From: an uncultured Clostridia bacterium
GTDB lineage: Bacteria > Bacillota > Clostridia > Oscillospirales > Ruminococcaceae
NCBI GenBank assembly: GCA_937894185.1
Contig: CALCSA010000209.1
Location: 1 to 7,666 of the forward strand
DNA length: 7,666 bases
Direction: 5' to 3'
Of the stretch, positions 6,194-7,666 are shown piece after piece (position 1 is the first letter of the stretch; each line of letters starts with the position of its first letter). The notes under the pieces were generated by a model that did not search any database, had not been told where the DNA came from, and saw nothing but the letters and a program-made list of their open reading frames with translations. The translations under genes and the position numbers were made by a program.

Positions 6194-6853
6194 ATGCTTA
6201 CCTACAAAATTCACCTGATTCGGACCGGCAGCACCTCTGCAAATCCTTGGAAGCGTTATGTGGGTCAGAGCGATATTCCTCTCTGTGACAAAGGGCGGGA
6301 AGCCTTGGAGCAGCTCCATCAGGAGTTTACCTATCCGCCGGTGCAGGCGGTGTACACAAGTCCTCTCAGCCGCTGTATCGAAACGGCGGATATTCTCTAT
6401 CCCGACTATCAGCCCCTAGTGGTGGAGGGCCTCAAAGACATGAATCTGGGAGCCTTTGAAGGTAAATCCTTTGACGAGCTGCGGGGGGAGGAGGCCTTTT
6501 CCCGCTGGCTGGCCGATTCCTTTAAGAATACCCCTCCCGGCGGAGAAAAAACCGAGGACTTTACCGCCCGGGTGGTGGCGGCTCTGGACGGTATCCTTCG
6601 CCAGATGATGGAGCAGAAAACCCAATCGGCGGCCATTATCACCCACGGCGGCGTGGTCATGTCTTTAATGGCGGCTATCGCTTTGCCCCGGCTGCCCCTT
6701 CATCAGTGGGCGGCCAACAACGGCTGCGGATACACCCTGCTGACCAGTGCCCAGATGTGGATGCGGGACCGCAGCGCCGAGGTGTTTTCGTTTATTCCCG
6801 ACCAGAGCATTGAGGACGATATGGGGATGTACGGCCTTTACTTCAACGAGTAA
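6194..6853 (+). CDS. Histidine-phosphatase-superfamily protein lacking the catalytic RHG histidine
   Basis: The 219-residue protein aligns with the branch of phosphoglycerate mutase-like phosphatases that includes alpha-ribazole phosphatase CobC. The start block is IHLIRTGSTSANPWKRYVGQSDIPL (the first 20 being residues 6-25), where the family has RHG followed by N...RY.G..D.PL. Here the phospho-accepting histidine is Thr11 (codon ACC at 6224-6226). Other parts are kept: SPLSR with Arg60, LKDMNLGAFEG (80-90; usual Glu is Asp82) and THGG with the second histidine His151. A normal phosphohistidine mechanism is therefore unlikely, and a binding, regulatory or altered catalytic role is inferred. 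The ATG at 6194 sits 7 nt after GTGGGG (6181-6186); the frame is open further upstream, but that stretch overlaps the XRE promoter and gene. The adenosyltransferase gene follows after 87 nt, suggesting a corrinoid context. Confidence 0.8.
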   Translation: MLTYKIHLIRTGSTSANPWKRYVGQSDIPLCDKGREALEQLHQEFTYPPVQAVYTSPLSRCIETADILYPDYQPLVVEGLKDMNLGAFEGKSFDELRGEEAFSRWLADSFKNTPPGGEKTEDFTARVVAALDGILRQMMEQKTQSAAIITHGGVVMSLMAAIALPRLPLHQWAANNGCGYTLLTSAQMWMRDRSAEVFSFIPDQSIEDDMGMYGLYFNE

Positions 6854-6897
6854 ACCGCCGTTTGAACGCATCAAATTGTTCCCATACTATCAATATG

Positions 6898-6931
6898 AAG
6901 GGGTTGTCCCGATTAGAACCCCTTTGGGAGG
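6898..6931 (+). promoter_or_regulatory. Hairpin directly before the adenosyltransferase ribosome binding site
   Basis: AAGGGGTT (6898-6905) pairs perfectly with AACCCCTT (6917-6924) across an 11-nt loop. The ribosome binding site GGGAGG (6926-6931) begins 1 nt after the stem. Loop bases TCCC (6907-6910) could pair with GGGA of that site, forming an H-type pseudoknot that would hide it. The sequence shows the complementarity; a control function is inference. Confidence 0.4.
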
Positions 6932-6940
6932 ATTGTGGCA

Positions 6941-7462
6941 ATGTCAGGACTGGTTCACCTTTATGTAGGGGACGGAAAAGGCAAGACCACTGCTGCGGCA
7001 GGCCTTGCCATGCGGGCTTTGGGCTGCGGCAAGCAGGTGCTGTTCGGGCAGTTCCTTAAGGGGCGGCCCACCGGCGAAATTGCCCCTCTGACCCAATTGG
7101 GGGCCAAGGTTTTGCGGGCAAAGTCGGGGGAAAAGTTTATTTTTCAGCTAAGCCCGGAAGAAAAAGCCGAATCCATTCGCCTCCACACACAGGCGCTGGC
7201 GGAAATTGGGGAAGAAATACACTCCAGCCGGTTTGATCTGGTGATTCTGGACGAGGTGGTGGACGCCGTCAACAGTGGGGTGGTGCCTCTGGAACAGCTG
7301 ACGGCGCTGCTGGATCACCGTCCCGACACTGTGGAAGTGGTGCTGACCGGGCGCAATCCCCCAAAGGAAATTGTAGAGCGCAGCGACTATTACACCGAGT
7401 TTGTCTGCCGCAAGCACCCCTATCAACAGGGAGTGCCCGCCCGGAAAGGCATCGAGTACTGA
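6941..7462 (+). CDS. cobO: ATP:corrinoid adenosyltransferase (CobO/CobA/BtuR family)
   Basis: This 173-residue enzyme transfers the adenosyl group of ATP to Co(I) of cobinamide, cobyrinate or cobalamin, a cytoplasmic step of adenosylcobalamin formation or salvage (EC 2.5.1.17). The P-loop GDGKGKTT (10-17) is the family form that binds ATP in reverse orientation; VILDE (101-105), LTGRNPP (135-141) and the terminal KHPYQQGVPARKGIEY (158-173) are all diagnostic. It lacks the roughly 20-residue N-terminal extension of the E. coli enzyme, as is usual in short clostridial forms. ATG 6941 is chosen because GGGAGG (6926-6931) is 9 nt away; the in-frame GTG at 6935 is only 3 nt from it. A hairpin lies just before this site. 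The gene follows the RTG phosphatase-like gene by 87 nt and its product could supply cofactor; methyltransferases of the MttB type themselves use non-adenosylated corrinoid. Confidence 0.92.
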   Translation: MSGLVHLYVGDGKGKTTAAAGLAMRALGCGKQVLFGQFLKGRPTGEIAPLTQLGAKVLRAKSGEKFIFQLSPEEKAESIRLHTQALAEIGEEIHSSRFDLVILDEVVDAVNSGVVPLEQLTALLDHRPDTVEVVLTGRNPPKEIVERSDYYTEFVCRKHPYQQGVPARKGIEY

Positions 7463-7481
7463 TGTTCCGGTGATGTTGCAG

Positions 7482-7506
7482 GCGGCCCGGTTTTGCCGGA
7501 TGCCGC
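7482..7506 (+). repeat. Weak hairpin after the adenosyltransferase gene
   Basis: GCGGCCCGG (7482-7490) can pair with CCGG (7496-7499) and GCCGC (7502-7506), with a 2-nt bulge and a TTTTG loop. Only TTAT follows, so it is at best a poor terminator and the last gene may be co-transcribed. Confidence 0.3.
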
Positions 7507-7535
7507 TTATCTGCCAAAAGGAGACGCAATAGGGT

Positions 7536-7666
7536 ATGTCGTTATTTTCTATGCTCAAAAGAAACGCCAAAATGGCTCTGAAGGGGCGTTGGGGCACTGC
7601 CATGGGAACCTTTCTGCTGGTGATGGGGGTGGGAATTCTATTGGCGGGGCTGGAACATTCGGCCCT
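7536..7666 (+). CDS. Probable DUF975-type integral membrane protein, 3' truncated by the window
   Basis: Only the first 43 codons are present. The start MSLFSMLKRNAKMALKGRWG resembles the N-terminus of DUF975 family membrane proteins (residues leading into NAK.AL.G.W), and is followed by a hydrophobic segment (about 20-38: TAMGTFLLVMGVGILLAGL) that should span the membrane. The ATG at 7536 follows AAGGAGA (7518-7524) with an 11-nt spacer. It lies 73 nt after the adenosyltransferase stop on the same strand. The family has no well-established function, and the call rests on a short fragment, so it is tentative; the existence of a gene here is much better supported than its family. Confidence 0.6.
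   Translation, partial: MSLFSMLKRNAKMALKGRWGTAMGTFLLVMGVGILLAGLEHSA

Noticed and set aside
6854..6885. TTTGA/TCAAA repeat (6861-6875) as a terminator after the phosphatase-like gene.
   Set aside because: The stem is only 5 bp, AT-rich and lacks a T-run.

Overview
The window looks like a chromosomal segment from a gut-type Clostridia bacterium (Oscillospiraceae-like). This is inferred from fairly GC-rich coding sequence, strong AAGGAGG-type ribosome binding sites, Gram-positive lipoprotein and transporter families, and a short clostridial-style corrinoid adenosyltransferase. No rRNA, tRNA, CRISPR array or insertion sequence is visible.

Positions 1-4967 read as one plus-strand operon. It holds the 3' end of an MttB-superfamily (corrinoid-dependent methylamine/betaine-type) methyltransferase, a NagB-type amino-sugar-phosphate deaminase/isomerase overlapping it by 4 bp, a sugar-type lipoprotein solute-binding protein, and two CUT1 ABC permeases. 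A pair of competing hairpins sits between the binding protein and the first permease. A bidirectional intrinsic terminator with a 16-bp perfect stem closes the operon at 5032-5069. No ATPase gene is present, so the importer probably uses a shared MsmK/UgpC-type ATPase encoded elsewhere.

Positions 4968-5379 contain no credible protein gene but are rich in inverted repeats. Nested stems spanning 5103-5285 suggest a structured RNA of about 183 nt; its strand is unresolved. A minus-strand terminator-like hairpin lies inside it.

A minus-strand XRE-family regulator (5380-6066) is divergent from a plus-strand pair: a histidine-phosphatase-family protein whose catalytic RHG motif reads RTG, and a corrinoid adenosyltransferase (CobO/CobA/BtuR). 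The window ends in the first 43 codons of a probable DUF975-type membrane protein.

Two themes stand out. First, a demethylase-family enzyme, an amino-sugar deaminase and a sugar importer share one operon, which suggests uptake and breakdown of an N-methylated amino sugar or similar compound (inference). Second, corrinoid biology occurs at both ends: the methyltransferase family uses corrinoid proteins, and the adenosyltransferase works on corrinoids, beside a phosphatase-family protein that lacks its nucleophilic histidine.
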